From Enterobacter hormaechei subsp. xiangfangensis (GTDB lineage: Bacteria; Pseudomonadota; Gammaproteobacteria; Enterobacterales; Enterobacteriaceae): 64,000 bases of DNA. The DNA is taken from positions 4,216,001 through 4,280,000 of the forward strand of contig NZ_CP017183.1 in NCBI RefSeq assembly GCF_001729785.1. The letters are read 5' to 3'. Positions within the stretch are counted from its first letter, which is position 1. Each line of letters begins with the position of its first letter. Position numbers and translations under genes: made by a program. Under the pieces are notes generated by a model. It searched no databases. It had not been told where the DNA came from and saw only the letters and a list, made by a program, of their open reading frames with translations. This document shows, in pieces, positions 1 to 9,306 of this stretch.

Positions 1-214
1 CATACTGACCGTAAGCGTCGTTCGCGCCTACAGCAACGTCGAATTTGTCGCCAACTTCATGGCCTTCCAGCGCCGTTTCCAGGCCGGAAATCAGGGAACC
101 GTGACCATGCAGGTAGTCCAGCGGCGCACTCACCGGAGACTCATCAACCAACACACCGTCTTCTGTACGTACCTGATAGGCCAGGCTGACCACCAGGTCT
201 TTTGCTACTTTCAT
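1..214 (-). CDS. slyD: SlyD, FKBP-type peptidyl-prolyl isomerase (N-terminal part)
   Basis: The first 71 residues of SlyD are present; the gene runs off the left edge of the window. The protein begins MKVAKDLVVSLAYQVRTEDG and continues into the FKBP core (YLHGHGSLISGLETALEG), as in E. coli SlyD. SlyD is a cytoplasmic prolyl isomerase and chaperone. Its C-terminal His/Cys-rich tail delivers nickel during hydrogenase maturation, but that tail lies outside the window. The ATG at 214-212 follows a GGAGA ribosome binding site. About 94 bp separate it from yheV, enough room for its own promoter. Confidence 0.95.
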   Translation of the reverse strand, partial: MKVAKDLVVSLAYQVRTEDGVLVDESPVSAPLDYLHGHGSLISGLETALEGHEVGDKFDVAVGANDAYGQY

Positions 215-308
215 GATATCTCCTGAGCGTGGGAAAATTGCTGGCGCAGATTGTAGCGGAAATCTGCACCCGTGTACCCTTAAGCTTAAAAAAACTCAGA
301 GCATATCG

Positions 309-509
309 CTAGTCTGGATGAAAAATGCCGATCACTTGCTCTTCTTTGCGAACATGATCGCGGGCTTCTTTGTCGGCCTCACGCATCTGGTGACCGCACT
401 TAACACATTCAACGATATCGATATTATTTTCACGCCACATGGCCAGCGTATCTTGCGCCTGGCAGGATGGGCATTTTGCGCCCGCGATAAAGCGTTTACG
501 TACAGCCAT
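309..509 (-). CDS. yheV: YheV, small zinc-ribbon protein
   Basis: This 66-residue protein has two CxxC pairs (CPSC near residues 13-16 and CVKC near 35-38), which suggest one structural zinc site. It matches the conserved enterobacterial YheV family (DUF2387), whose function is not established. It lies 13 bp downstream of kefB on the same strand, so kefG-kefB-yheV probably form one transcript. Nothing in the sequence ties it to potassium efflux beyond this position. Confidence 0.9.
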   Translation of the reverse strand: MAVRKRFIAGAKCPSCQAQDTLAMWRENNIDIVECVKCGHQMREADKEARDHVRKEEQVIGIFHPD

Positions 510-522
510 CTTTCGTTACCCT

Positions 523-2328
523 TTATTCAAATTCATCCCAGCCGTCGAGCTGGCGTCGTTCCTGTTGCATCTCACGCTGGAAGATCTCCTCCAGTTCGCG
601 ACGCGCTTCCCGCACGCGGGAGATCTGCGCCGTGTCGCTGTGCACGGGCATCAGTTCACGCAGCATTCGCATATCCAGCCTGCGGAAATGCATCTGGGCG
701 CGTTGCGCCTGATGAGGATGCATACCCAGCGAAACCAGCGCCTTGCGTCCCAGCTCCAGCGCGCTGGAGAAGGTTTCGCGGGAGAAGTGTTTCACACCCG
801 CCTGCAAAAGTTCGTGAGCCTCCACACGTCCACGCGCACGCGCCAGAATATGCAGATGCGGGAAATGCTGCTGGCACAGCTCCACCAGCTTCATCGTGTC
901 TTCCGGATCGTTGCAGGTGATGACGATGGACTCCGCAGCCTCTGCGCCCGCCGAGCGCAACAGCTCAAGCTGCGTCGCATCGCCGTAGTACACCTTATAA
1001 CCATATTTGCGCATCAGGTTGACGGCGCTGATATCGCGCTCCAGCACCGTAATGCGCATTTTATTTGCCATCAACAGGCGACCAATCACCTGCCCGAAGC
1101 GGCCAAAGCCCACGACGATCACCTGCGGTTTATCATCTTCCACCCACGGCGCTTCGTCTTCATCGTCTGCGGGATTCAGGCGGCGCGACAGCAGTTTGTC
1201 CACCAGCTTCATCAGCAGCGGGGTGGTCATCATCGACAGCGTGACCGTCACCAGCAGCAGCGCCATCTGGTCATCTTTGAACAGCTTCTGAGACGACGCC
1301 GTGGAAAACAGCACAAACGCAAATTCTCCCCCCTGGCTTAACACGCTGGAAAACTGCATTCTTTCCGAGCTGCGCAGCCCGTAAATCCTCGCGAGGAGAT
1401 ACAGCACCAGCGTTTTGACCGCCACCAGCACGGCGACACTCGCAATAACCCACAGCAGATGGGTATAGAGCACGCCAAGATTAAGCGCCATACCCACCGA
1501 GATAAAGAACAGCCCTAGCAGCAGCCCCTTAAACGGATCGATGGCGGTCTCCAGCTCGTGGCGGTACTCGCTTTCCGCAAGCAGCACCCCGGCGATAAAC
1601 GTCCCAAGCGCCATCGACAGCCCCAGCGCATCCATAAACAGAGCTGAGCCAAGCACCAGCAGCAGCGTTGCGGCGGTGAATACCTCCCGCACGCCGGATG
1701 CTGCAATAAACCGGAATACCGGACGCAGTAAAAACCGTCCGCCGATCAGCATCCCCGCGAAGGCCAGCACCTTCATGGAGATCTTCATCCAGTCGAAATG
1801 ATCGTCTCCGGATCCCGCCAGCAGCGGCACCAGCGCCAGCGCCGGGATCACCGCTAAATCCTGGAACAGCAGCACCGAAAAGCCCAGTTGCCCCGCCTCG
1901 TTGCGGTTCATCCCTTTGTCGCGCATCAGCTGAAGCGCCATCGCCGTCGACGACATCGCAAGACCGATCCCGCCAATCACCGCGGCCTGCCAGGAAAACT
2001 GCGTCAACATCAGCAGTCCCGCGAGAATGGCCGCGCTGAGTAACACCTGCGCCGCCCCGACGCCAAAAATAGATTGCCGCAGCTGCCACAGCTTGGAGGG
2101 GTTCAGCTCAAGGCCAATGATGAACATCAGGAAGACCACGCCCAGTTCAGAGAAGTGGAGAATTTCATCCACATCGCTGATAAACCCAAGCCCCCAGGGG
2201 CCAATGGCTATCCCCGCCAGCAAATAACCCAGCACCGCGCCAATGCCGAGACGCGCGGCAAGCGGGACCGCGACGACGGCGGCGAACAAAAACAGCACCC
2301 CGGCAAGGAGTAAATTCGAACCGTCCAT
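523..2328 (-). CDS. kefB: KefB, glutathione-regulated potassium/proton antiporter
   Basis: This 601-residue inner-membrane protein has an N-terminal monovalent cation:proton antiporter-2 domain of about 12 hydrophobic segments (residues ~5-375) and a C-terminal RCK/TrkA-N domain (~400-520) opening with the Rossmann motif [11 protein letters not shown]. KefB is held closed by glutathione and opened by glutathione adducts, acidifying the cytoplasm to protect against electrophiles. The reading frame is open 43 codons further upstream, but the start at 2328 ([10 protein letters not shown]) gives the E. coli length and overlaps the kefG stop by one base (TAATG). This indicates translational coupling with kefG. 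Confidence 0.96.
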   Translation of the reverse strand: MDGSNLLLAGVLFLFAAVVAVPLAARLGIGAVLGYLLAGIAIGPWGLGFISDVDEILHFSELGVVFLMFIIGLELNPSKLWQLRQSIFGVGAAQVLLSAAILAGLLMLTQFSWQAAVIGGIGLAMSSTAMALQLMRDKGMNRNEAGQLGFSVLLFQDLAVIPALALVPLLAGSGDDHFDWMKISMKVLAFAGMLIGGRFLLRPVFRFIAASGVREVFTAATLLLVLGSALFMDALGLSMALGTFIAGVLLAESEYRHELETAIDPFKGLLLGLFFISVGMALNLGVLYTHLLWVIASVAVLVAVKTLVLYLLARIYGLRSSERMQFSSVLSQGGEFAFVLFSTASSQKLFKDDQMALLLVTVTLSMMTTPLLMKLVDKLLSRRLNPADDEDEAPWVEDDKPQVIVVGFGRFGQVIGRLLMANKMRITVLERDISAVNLMRKYGYKVYYGDATQLELLRSAGAEAAESIVITCNDPEDTMKLVELCQQHFPHLHILARARGRVEAHELLQAGVKHFSRETFSSALELGRKALVSLGMHPHQAQRAQMHFRRLDMRMLRELMPVHSDTAQISRVREARRELEEIFQREMQQERRQLDGWDEFE

Positions 2329-2882
2329 TAGCGTCCTCCCGCCGGAATCGGTGACGCCAGCCATTCGCCATAGGCCCTGGCATGGCTCGCCAGCGCTTTC
2401 GGATCCTGCCGCCGTGCCCAGTAGATAATAATCGGGCTCATCCAGTGCATACGGCACATCGCCGCCGTCAGCTCAAACGGCCGCAGAATGTCGCTCATGG
2501 GGTAACGGTTCAGCCCGTCGTGACGGTAAGCGCTTTCCGGCTCACCGGTGGTAATGACACTCCGCCAGTACTTTCCCGCCAGCTGGTTGCCCCCCACCCC
2601 GCTGGAGAAGCCCCGGCTCAGCACGCGGTCCAGCCACTCTTTCAGCAGTGCCGGACAGCTGTAGGTATAAAGCGGATGCTGGAACACAATCACGTCGTGC
2701 TGACGCAGCAGTTCCTGCTCGTAAGGAATATCGATAAAAAAATCGGGATAGTGCGCGTAGAGATCGTGCACCGTTACGTTACTGAGCTGTGTGGCCGGCT
2801 TAAGCAGCACCCGGTTCGCCACCGAGTCCTGTGATTCCGGATGGGCATACAGCAGCAGCACTTTCGCTGTCTGAGACATCAT
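2328..2882 (-). CDS. kefG: KefG, ancillary flavodoxin-like quinone oxidoreductase of KefB
   Basis: This 184-residue protein has a flavodoxin-like fold of the NQO1/MdaB/KefF family: an N-terminal beta strand and loop ([17 protein letters not shown]) for FMN phosphate, and the conserved [20 protein letters not shown] segment. KefG binds KefB at the inner membrane and is required for full efflux activity. Its TAA stop overlaps the kefB ATG, so the pair is cotranslated in the order kefG-kefB. It is divergent from yheS across 129 bp that should hold both promoters. Confidence 0.95.
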   Translation of the reverse strand: MMSQTAKVLLLYAHPESQDSVANRVLLKPATQLSNVTVHDLYAHYPDFFIDIPYEQELLRQHDVIVFQHPLYTYSCPALLKEWLDRVLSRGFSSGVGGNQLAGKYWRSVITTGEPESAYRHDGLNRYPMSDILRPFELTAAMCRMHWMSPIIIYWARRQDPKALASHARAYGEWLASPIPAGGR

Positions 2883-3011
2883 TCCCCTCCCGGTTCTGTT
2901 TTTGTGTATTGTTGTCGTTTTGGGCTACCATGGCGGCCCGGTGGGGAAAATGGCCCACACCTTACATTATCATAATGACAAATTAACATAGTCGGAACAT
3001 ACGGCGCTTCT

Positions 3012-4916
3012 ATGATTGTTTTCTCCTCGTTACAAATTCGTCGCGGCGTGCGCGTCCTGCTGGATAACGCGACTGCTACCATCAACCCGGGCCAGAAAGT
3101 GGGGCTGGTCGGCAAAAACGGCTGCGGTAAATCCACCCTGCTGGCACTGCTGAAAAACGAGATAAGCGCGGATGGCGGTAACTTTACCTTCCCGGGCAAC
3201 TGGCAGCTCGCCTGGGTGAACCAGGAGACGCCCGCGCTGAGCGAACCCGCGCTCGACTATGTTATCGACGGCGACCGTGAATACCGCAAGCTCGAAGCAG
3301 AGCTCAACGCCGCCAACGAACGCAACGACGGCCACGCCATCGCCACCGTCCACGGCAAGCTGGACGCCATCGATGCCTGGACCATTCGCTCCCGCGCCTC
3401 CAGCCTGCTGCACGGCCTGGGTTTCAGCAACGAACAGCTTGAACGCCCGGTGAGCGATTTCTCCGGCGGCTGGCGTATGCGCCTCAACCTGGCGCAGGCG
3501 CTGATCTGCCGCTCCGACCTCCTGCTGCTCGATGAACCCACCAACCACCTCGATCTTGATGCGGTTATTTGGCTGGAGAAGTGGCTCAAGAGCTATCAGG
3601 GCACTCTGATTCTGATCTCCCACGACCGCGACTTCCTCGATCCGGTGGTGGATAAAATCATTCATATCGAACAGCAAAGCATGTTCGAATACACCGGCAA
3701 CTACAGCTCTTTCGAGCGCCAGCGCGCGACGCGCCTTGCCCAGCAACAGGCGATGTATGAAAGCCAGCAGCAGCGCGTGGCGCACCTGCAAAGCTTTGTG
3801 GATCGCTTCAAGGCCAAGGCGTCAAAAGCCAAGCAGGCGCAGAGCCGCATCAAGATGCTGGAACGCATGGAGATGATCGCTCCCGCGCATGTGGATAACC
3901 CATTCCACTTCAGTTTCCGCGAGCCGGAGAGCCTGCCGAACCCGCTGCTGAAAATGGAAAAAGTGAGCGCGGGCTATGGCGATCGCATTATCCTCGACTC
4001 TATCAAGCTCAACCTGGTGCCAGGTTCACGCATTGGCCTGCTGGGACGTAACGGCGCCGGTAAATCGACGCTGATCAAGCTGCTGGCGGGCGAGCTTAAC
4101 CCGGTCAGCGGCGAAATCGGCCTGGCGAAAGGCATCAAGCTTGGCTACTTCGCCCAGCATCAGCTGGAATTTTTACGCGCGGATGAATCGCCGATCCAGC
4201 ACCTGGCGCGCCTGGCGCCGCAGGAAATGGAGCAGAAGCTGCGCGACTACCTCGGCGGCTTTGGCTTCCAGGGCGATAAGGTGACTGAAAATACAGCGCG
4301 TTTCTCCGGTGGTGAAAAAGCGCGTCTGGTACTGGCGCTGATCGTCTGGCAGCGTCCAAACCTGCTGCTGCTTGATGAACCAACCAACCACCTCGATCTC
4401 GACATGCGTCAGGCGCTGACCGAAGCGCTGATTGAGTTCGAAGGGGCGCTGGTTGTCGTGTCGCACGACCGCCACCTGATCCGCTCCACCACCGACGATC
4501 TCTATCTGGTACACGGCGGCAAAGTCGAACCGTTTGACGGCGACCTGGAAGACTACCAGCAGTGGCTGACGGACGTGCAGAAGCAGGAAAACCAGCCGGA
4601 AGAGTCAGCGAAAGACAACGCCAACAGCGCCCAGGCGCGTAAAGACCAGAAGCGCCGTGAAGCGGAGCTGCGCACTCAGACACAGCCGCTGCGTAAAGAG
4701 ATTACCCGCCTCGAAAAAGAGATGGAAAAGCTCAACGCCACGCTTGCTGCCGTCGAAGAGAAGCTGGGCGACAGCGAACTGTACGATCAGAGCCGCAAAG
4801 CGGAGCTGACGGACTGTCTGCAAACTCAGGCGAAAACCAAATCCAGCCTCGAAGAGTGCGAAATGGCATGGCTGGACGCGCAGGAACAGCTGGAAGCGAT
4901 GCTGCAAGCCGACTAA
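3012..4916 (+). CDS. yheS: YheS, ABC-F family ATPase
   Basis: This 634-residue soluble protein has two ABC ATPase domains and no membrane segment. The first half carries Walker A GKNGCGKST, signature FSGGW and Walker B LLLLDEPTNHLD. The second half carries GRNGAGKST, FSGGEKARL and the same Walker B. A linker of ~80 residues rich in Gln/Lys/Arg joins them, and the tail (~530-634) is predicted coiled coil. ABC-F proteins bind the ribosomal E site and act on translation; YheS is the least studied of the four E. coli paralogues. The next gene, mdcR, starts only 15 bp downstream on the same strand. Confidence 0.96.
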   Translation: MIVFSSLQIRRGVRVLLDNATATINPGQKVGLVGKNGCGKSTLLALLKNEISADGGNFTFPGNWQLAWVNQETPALSEPALDYVIDGDREYRKLEAELNAANERNDGHAIATVHGKLDAIDAWTIRSRASSLLHGLGFSNEQLERPVSDFSGGWRMRLNLAQALICRSDLLLLDEPTNHLDLDAVIWLEKWLKSYQGTLILISHDRDFLDPVVDKIIHIEQQSMFEYTGNYSSFERQRATRLAQQQAMYESQQQRVAHLQSFVDRFKAKASKAKQAQSRIKMLERMEMIAPAHVDNPFHFSFREPESLPNPLLKMEKVSAGYGDRIILDSIKLNLVPGSRIGLLGRNGAGKSTLIKLLAGELNPVSGEIGLAKGIKLGYFAQHQLEFLRADESPIQHLARLAPQEMEQKLRDYLGGFGFQGDKVTENTARFSGGEKARLVLALIVWQRPNLLLLDEPTNHLDLDMRQALTEALIEFEGALVVVSHDRHLIRSTTDDLYLVHGGKVEPFDGDLEDYQQWLTDVQKQENQPEESAKDNANSAQARKDQKRREAELRTQTQPLRKEITRLEKEMEKLNATLAAVEEKLGDSELYDQSRKAELTDCLQTQAKTKSSLEECEMAWLDAQEQLEAMLQAD

Positions 4917-4931
4917 CACGCCGGGAGGGTT

Positions 4932-5864
4932 ATGAGCTTCGATACCACGAGCGAGATTACATTCCGTAAGCTCAGCATCTTCATGACGTTCATGGAGAAG
5001 GGCAATATCGCACGTACCGCCGAAACGCTCGGCCTGAGCGGTGTCAGCGTGCACCGCGCGCTGCATACCCTCGAAGAGAACGTCCGCTGCCCGCTCTTTG
5101 CTCACAAAGGGCGTAACCTGATTGCCCTCCCCTCCGCATGGACGCTGCTGGAGTATTGTCAGGAGGTGATGCAGGTGATGGAGCGCGGGCTGGAAGAGTC
5201 GCGCAAGATCGCCGGTATCGGCCAGGGACGGTTGCGCGTCGGCACGCTCTACTCGCTGACTCTGGAAACCGTGCCGCGTCTGATAATGGGCATGAAGCTG
5301 CGCCGTCCGGATCTGGAGATGGATCTGACGATGGGCTCGAACGAAACCCTGCTCCATATGCTGGATGAGGGATCGCTGGATGCGATTTTAATCTCTATCT
5401 CCGAGAGCGATATCGACCGTAACAGCCTCGAAGTGCTTCCTCTGTTCCATGACGATATTTTCCTTGCCGCACCGGCTTCTGCCACGCTGAATACCAGCGG
5501 CCCCGCCGATCTGCGTGATTATAAAGATCAGAAATTTGTCGCCCTCGCGGAAGGGTTCGCCACTTACGCCGGGTTTCAGGAAGCGTTTCATATCGCCGGT
5601 TTTGAGCCGGAGATTGTGACGCGCGTGAACGATATCTTTTCGATGCTGAGCCTGGTGCAGGCGGGGGTCGGGTTTACGCTGATGCCGGGCAGGATGAAGA
5701 AAGTGTACGAAAATTCGGTGCAGCTACTGAAGCTGGCGCAGCCGTACCAGATGCAGCAGCTGATTGCGATCGTCTTTGCCCGCAACCGCGAGCAGGATCC
5801 GAGCCTGCGGGCGCTGGCCGCGGAAGGGCGGATGTATGCCAGAAGTTTGCAGGATAGTGCCTGA
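4932..5864 (+). CDS. mdcR: LysR-type regulator of malonate use (MdcR-like)
   Basis: This 310-residue LysR-family protein has an N-terminal winged helix-turn-helix (residues ~12-70, including GNIARTAETLGLSGVSVHRAL) and a C-terminal periplasmic-binding-protein-like effector domain. MdcR in Klebsiella activates the mdc operon in response to malonate. The assignment here rests on family and position: the gene converges on mdcH with only a REP element between them. A GGGAGGG ribosome binding site precedes the ATG. The 15-bp gap after yheS leaves no room for its own promoter unless one lies inside yheS, so read-through from yheS is likely. Confidence 0.85.
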   Translation: MSFDTTSEITFRKLSIFMTFMEKGNIARTAETLGLSGVSVHRALHTLEENVRCPLFAHKGRNLIALPSAWTLLEYCQEVMQVMERGLEESRKIAGIGQGRLRVGTLYSLTLETVPRLIMGMKLRRPDLEMDLTMGSNETLLHMLDEGSLDAILISISESDIDRNSLEVLPLFHDDIFLAAPASATLNTSGPADLRDYKDQKFVALAEGFATYAGFQEAFHIAGFEPEIVTRVNDIFSMLSLVQAGVGFTLMPGRMKKVYENSVQLLKLAQPYQMQQLIAIVFARNREQDPSLRALAAEGRMYARSLQDSA

Positions 5865-5871
5865 TGTTATT

Positions 5872-5897
5872 GCCCGGTGGCGCTACGCTTACCGGGC
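5872..5897. repeat. REP-type palindromic element between mdcR and mdcH
   Basis: The element begins GCCCGGTGGC, has a CTACG centre and ends TTACCGGGC, and folds into an imperfect hairpin. Near-identical copies occur at 41157, 46328, 46399, 55480, 60743 and 62354. It fills most of the 39 bp between the convergent mdcR and mdcH stops, so it may protect or end both messages. Confidence 0.85.
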
Positions 5898-5903
5898 AAA
5901 AAG

Positions 5904-6800
5904 TCACCGCTGAAGCCGACCCGCCAGATGCACCGCCACGTCCACTCCGCTGCGCTCCAGCGAAATGGATTCGCCTTCCCACGCCGCCTGCCGCGTCAGA
6001 CAGGTCAGAATACCCCCTGGCGGCATCTCAATCGCCAGACGCGCTTCGCGCTCGTTAGCGGAAATCACCGCCTCCTGCCAGCGCACGGTTCGCGCCATAT
6101 TCATCGCCAGGTCGTCGGCAATTTTCTCTGGCTGCCAAAGCACGCGCCCGGTACTGCCGCTCAGGTACGCGCAGCGGGGGCGTGAAAGCGTGACTGATTC
6201 AAACGCTGCGGCCAGCTTCTGCGCCGGTTCCGCCAGCAGTTCACAGTGCGACGGTACGCTTACCGCCAGCCGTTTGGCCTTGTTCGCGCCCTTCGCCAGC
6301 GCGCGTTCGGCTACCTGCGCCATGCCGTCATCGGCTCCGGCAATCACGATCTGCGTTTCGGCGTTCAGGTTAGCGATATAGGTTCCTGTCCCCTGAATCA
6401 GGTTTTCCACCTGGGGCAGGGTCAACCCCATTATCGCCGTCAGGCCGTAGCCGTGGGGATACGCCTGCTCCATCAGATCGCCGCGCAGCGCCACCAGCTT
6501 CAGCGCGTCCGTAAAGTCCAGCACACCGGCGATAACCGCCGCAGGATAAGCGCCAATGGACAGACCGCTGACAATATCCGGCGACACGCCGCGACGTTCC
6601 AGCTCGCGCGCCCAGGTCACGCCTGCAATCAACAGCGAAAGCTGAACCGCGCGGGTGTGGGTTAACGAGGATGCGCTGTCCAGGGTATCGACTTCCGCCC
6701 CCAGCACAGCACGGGCCTGCTCCAGCTCCGTTCCCGGCAGGTTTTGCAGCATACCTTCGTGCTGTGTGCCCTGCCCCGGAAAGGTAAACAATATTTTCAT
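5904..6800 (-). CDS. mdcH: MdcH, malonyl-CoA:acyl carrier protein transacylase of malonate decarboxylase
   Basis: This 298-residue protein is a FabD-like acyltransferase. It opens with FTFPGQGTQ, carries the nucleophile in GLSIG (Ser81), and has the second catalytic residue in SVPSH (His185). In the malonate decarboxylase system it loads malonyl from malonyl-CoA onto the MdcC prosthetic group, priming the enzyme. The frame is open further upstream, but the start at 6800 (MKILFTFPGQ) overlaps the mdcG stop by one base (TAATG) and begins exactly at the family N-terminus. It is the last gene of the mdc operon. Confidence 0.93.
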   Translation of the reverse strand: MKILFTFPGQGTQHEGMLQNLPGTELEQARAVLGAEVDTLDSASSLTHTRAVQLSLLIAGVTWARELERRGVSPDIVSGLSIGAYPAAVIAGVLDFTDALKLVALRGDLMEQAYPHGYGLTAIMGLTLPQVENLIQGTGTYIANLNAETQIVIAGADDGMAQVAERALAKGANKAKRLAVSVPSHCELLAEPAQKLAAAFESVTLSRPRCAYLSGSTGRVLWQPEKIADDLAMNMARTVRWQEAVISANEREARLAIEMPPGGILTCLTRQAAWEGESISLERSGVDVAVHLAGRLQR

Positions 6801-7417
6801 TACTCCTCCCTGTGCCATGGATCCGCTACCAGGCGCGGCCCATATTGCGTTTTTAGCAGCGTTTTGCCGTCGCGTAACCATTCCGCCAGCGCGAATCCGC
6901 CCTCGGGCGTATCCACCTGTGTATCCGCCCGGCACAACGCACGACTGAGCTGAGCCTGCCAGTCAGTAAACGCCTCAGGGGAAACGGTACACGGGGCGCG
7001 GATCAGCAGATCGAGATCGCTGTCGGCGTGGATCACCGGAATGCCGGTCGCCAGCGCGTAACCCGTACTGCCGGTTATCCCCCACGTCCACGGCCATGAC
7101 TGCTGCGCAAGCTGAAGCGCCACCTGAACCGGCGGCTGGGTGATAAACGGCGAACGCAGCAGGTCGGCGGCAACGCTCAAATCTTCGGGCGACACCACGC
7201 GCAACACGTTCTCAGGCTTCACCCATCCGGCCGCCCGCTGGTCGCGGCGCAATCCGCGCACGCCAACGGGAATACGGCCTTCATTATCAACATCACGCCG
7301 TACCACTACCGGTAGCCCGGTATGCCAGGCCGCGTCCACCCAGGATTCAGTAATCCCTTCCAGGGCGTCGCGCGCGGTAAGCCAGATGAGGTCGTGTGGG
7401 CGTAATGTTGTGGTCAT
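6800..7417 (-). CDS. mdcG: MdcG, phosphoribosyl-dephospho-CoA transferase
   Basis: This 205-residue nucleotidyltransferase attaches the prosthetic group made by MdcB to the serine of apo-MdcC, releasing pyrophosphate. The key motif is HADSDLDLLIR, in which Asp134 and Asp136 form the metal-binding acidic pair seen in this family, preceded by GSTGYALATG as nucleotide loop. The start at 7417 (MTTTLRPHDL) lies 2 bp after the mdcF stop; an in-frame extension to 7468 would run into mdcF and has no support. The stop overlaps the mdcH start. Confidence 0.92.
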   Translation of the reverse strand: MTTTLRPHDLIWLTARDALEGITESWVDAAWHTGLPVVVRRDVDNEGRIPVGVRGLRRDQRAAGWVKPENVLRVVSPEDLSVAADLLRSPFITQPPVQVALQLAQQSWPWTWGITGSTGYALATGIPVIHADSDLDLLIRAPCTVSPEAFTDWQAQLSRALCRADTQVDTPEGGFALAEWLRDGKTLLKTQYGPRLVADPWHREE

Positions 7418-7419
7418 GA

Positions 7420-8379
7420 TTACATTCCTGAAGTCAGCGAGATAAACAGCGGCAGCGACAGGATACACAGTATGGAGCTCAACAGCAGCACGGCTTCAGC
7501 ATCCGGCGACTGCACGCCAAAGCGGTTACCGAACACCACGCCAAAGAAGCCCGCAGACAGCGCAATCATCAGGATGGCGGTGATAGCCACGGAGCCGTGC
7601 AGACCGAAGATTAAAACGATACCCCAGGCAATCGCTGGCTGGATCAGCAGCTTGGCGATAGTAGAAGTGATCACCATGGTGTTGATCTGGAGCTTACGGG
7701 CAGAGAGGATCACGCCGGTCAGGAACAGCGCCGCAGCGGTCGCGGACAGTCCCAGCGGTTTAATCGCCGCCAGCACCAGCTCCGGCATTGTGATGCCGAT
7801 AGCGGACAGGATCACACCCAACAGCGGGCCCATCACGATCGGTTTTTTAATGGAGCGCCACATCAGCACCGGCAGCATGGAAAGCGTTGAACCGGAGTTA
7901 TTGCCTTCGGCGCGGGCTTTCTCACGCTCCAGAATCAGCAGGCAGAACGGGGTCATCAGCACCGAACCACAGGCGATGGAGACCGCCACGGACAGCGACG
8001 TTGAAGAGCCTTCGCCCAGCACGCTGCCCAGAATCGGCAGGCCAAGCGCCGCGTAGTTTGGCAAGGCGACGGTAAGCGTCAGCACGGCCGCATCTTGCGG
8101 GGATTTTTTAAATACGTTTGTCGCGAGGAAGTAGATGACCGCATAGGTGATCCACATCGCCAGGGTGAGCACCAGGATCAGCGGCGACTGCGCCACGATG
8201 CCGGTCCACGGGGTTTGCACGGTGGCGCTGAATAGCGCGGCCGGGAGTGCAAAATCCATCACGAAGATATTCAGCAGGGAAACATTTTTGTTATCGACCA
8301 TCTTTGCCTTACCGGCCCAGAATCCCAGCAGCATGATGACGAAAATCGGTGCAAGAGCATGAACAATTACGTAAGTCAT
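7420..8379 (-). CDS. mdcF: MdcF, malonate transporter (auxin efflux carrier family)
   Basis: This 319-residue integral membrane protein has about 10 hydrophobic segments and belongs to the auxin efflux carrier/AEC family, as does the known malonate carrier MdcF. The first segment begins VIVHALAPIFVIMLLGFWAG, and the central half has the conserved ALPNYAALGLPI region. It would bring malonate into the cell. It is separated from mdcE by 123 bp containing a strong hairpin, and is followed almost immediately by mdcG. Confidence 0.92.
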   Translation of the reverse strand: MTYVIVHALAPIFVIMLLGFWAGKAKMVDNKNVSLLNIFVMDFALPAALFSATVQTPWTGIVAQSPLILVLTLAMWITYAVIYFLATNVFKKSPQDAAVLTLTVALPNYAALGLPILGSVLGEGSSTSLSVAVSIACGSVLMTPFCLLILEREKARAEGNNSGSTLSMLPVLMWRSIKKPIVMGPLLGVILSAIGITMPELVLAAIKPLGLSATAAALFLTGVILSARKLQINTMVITSTIAKLLIQPAIAWGIVLIFGLHGSVAITAILMIALSAGFFGVVFGNRFGVQSPDAEAVLLLSSILCILSLPLFISLTSGM

Positions 8380-8433
8380 AAATCACCTGTAGTAAAAAAG
8401 TTTAAGCACTGGCGCGATGTTTATTATTTTCAG

Positions 8434-8484
8434 GATGCAGGTTCCCCCGTGGACGCAACGGGCGCGCCCACGGGGTGATGCATC
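8434..8484 (-). other. Long hairpin in the mdcE-mdcF intercistronic gap
   Basis: The gap of 123 bp between mdcE and mdcF holds a nested inverted repeat. An outer stem GATGCA (8434-8439) pairs with TGCATC (8479-8484), and an inner stem CCCCGTGG pairs with CCACGGGG (8445-8452 with 8468-8475), closed by a GC-rich interior. On the transcribed strand no run of U follows it, so it does not look like a simple terminator. A role in processing or in tuning mdcFGH relative to mdcABCDE is an inference. Confidence 0.6.
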
Positions 8485-8502
8485 TGGCAGGTCTCTTTTT
8501 AC

Positions 8503-9306
8503 TTACCAGCTGGCTCGCATACGTTCACGTACGAGCGCTGAGCTGCGGCGGTTGTCAGCACCCAGACGGTTTTTCAACGTGGTGTCCTGACGAGCGTCAC
8601 TGATGGCCTGTTGCAGGGTGGTTTTCACCCGCGTCAGATCGCTTTCGGAAGGGGCATCCGGATTGCTGATATCCAGCAGGTCGGAAAGCAGCCCCAGCGT
8701 GGCGTAGTTGCTGATGTCGTACGCCATTGGCGGGATGGTTGCCGCCAGTTTTTCCAGCGCCTCAACGGTACGCAGCGTAATGCGCGCCGCAGACTCTTTG
8801 CCCATGGCGTGGATCAGCACGCCTTTATCGTTGAAGGCAATCAGACGGTTAGCCTGGTAGCCGTGCGCCAGAAACGCGCCGGACATGGCCTTACCGACGA
8901 TAAGACCAATCACCGGATGACCTGCCAGCCGCGCATTAGCGTAGGCGGCAGCGGCGCCGGCCAGCGCCTGGTGGATGCCAAACGCCTCTTCGCGACGGCC
9001 ATAGGCCTGGCTTGGGACATCGATCACCGCCACAATCGGGCGCTTCACGGCTTTATCTGCATCAGCGGCAACGGTTTCGCTGACCACTTTTGCCAGCGTC
9101 CAGCCTTCCAGCAGGCCGACTTCCCCTTGCGCCGCGCGCGGGAAGTGGTTGTTGGCGTCCGGCACCACGGCGACAAAACGCACCGTTTCACCGTTCAGCT
9201 CGCCGTCTGCGGCCTGCACGGACGGGCATAACCCCTCCAGACGTTTCGCGTTCGGGGCCAGAGTTTCCAGCCAGAGTTCGCCACGGCTAATTGAGTTAGT
9301 CATCAT
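8503..9306 (-). CDS. mdcE: MdcE, malonate decarboxylase gamma subunit
   Basis: This 267-residue protein of the carboxyltransferase (crotonase-like) superfamily partners MdcD. The two form the malonyl-S-ACP decarboxylase that releases CO2 and leaves acetyl-S-ACP. Family features include PIVAVIDVPSQAYGRREE and GHPVIGLIVGKAMSGAFLAHG, the glycine-rich stretch that builds the oxyanion site. Two ATG codons lie in tandem at the start (ATGATG); the first overlaps the mdcD TGA stop (ATGA), pointing to coupled translation of the subunits. Confidence 0.93.
   Translation of the reverse strand: MMTNSISRGELWLETLAPNAKRLEGLCPSVQAADGELNGETVRFVAVVPDANNHFPRAAQGEVGLLEGWTLAKVVSETVAADADKAVKRPIVAVIDVPSQAYGRREEAFGIHQALAGAAAAYANARLAGHPVIGLIVGKAMSGAFLAHGYQANRLIAFNDKGVLIHAMGKESAARITLRTVEALEKLAATIPPMAYDISNYATLGLLSDLLDISNPDAPSESDLTRVKTTLQQAISDARQDTTLKNRLGADNRRSSALVRERMRASW

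Noticed and set aside
2965..2979. CATTATCATAATGAC upstream of yheS, considered as a Fur box
   Set aside because: Short AT-rich palindrome in promoter-like sequence; neither kefG nor yheS has a known iron link and the match does not extend over a full 19-bp box.
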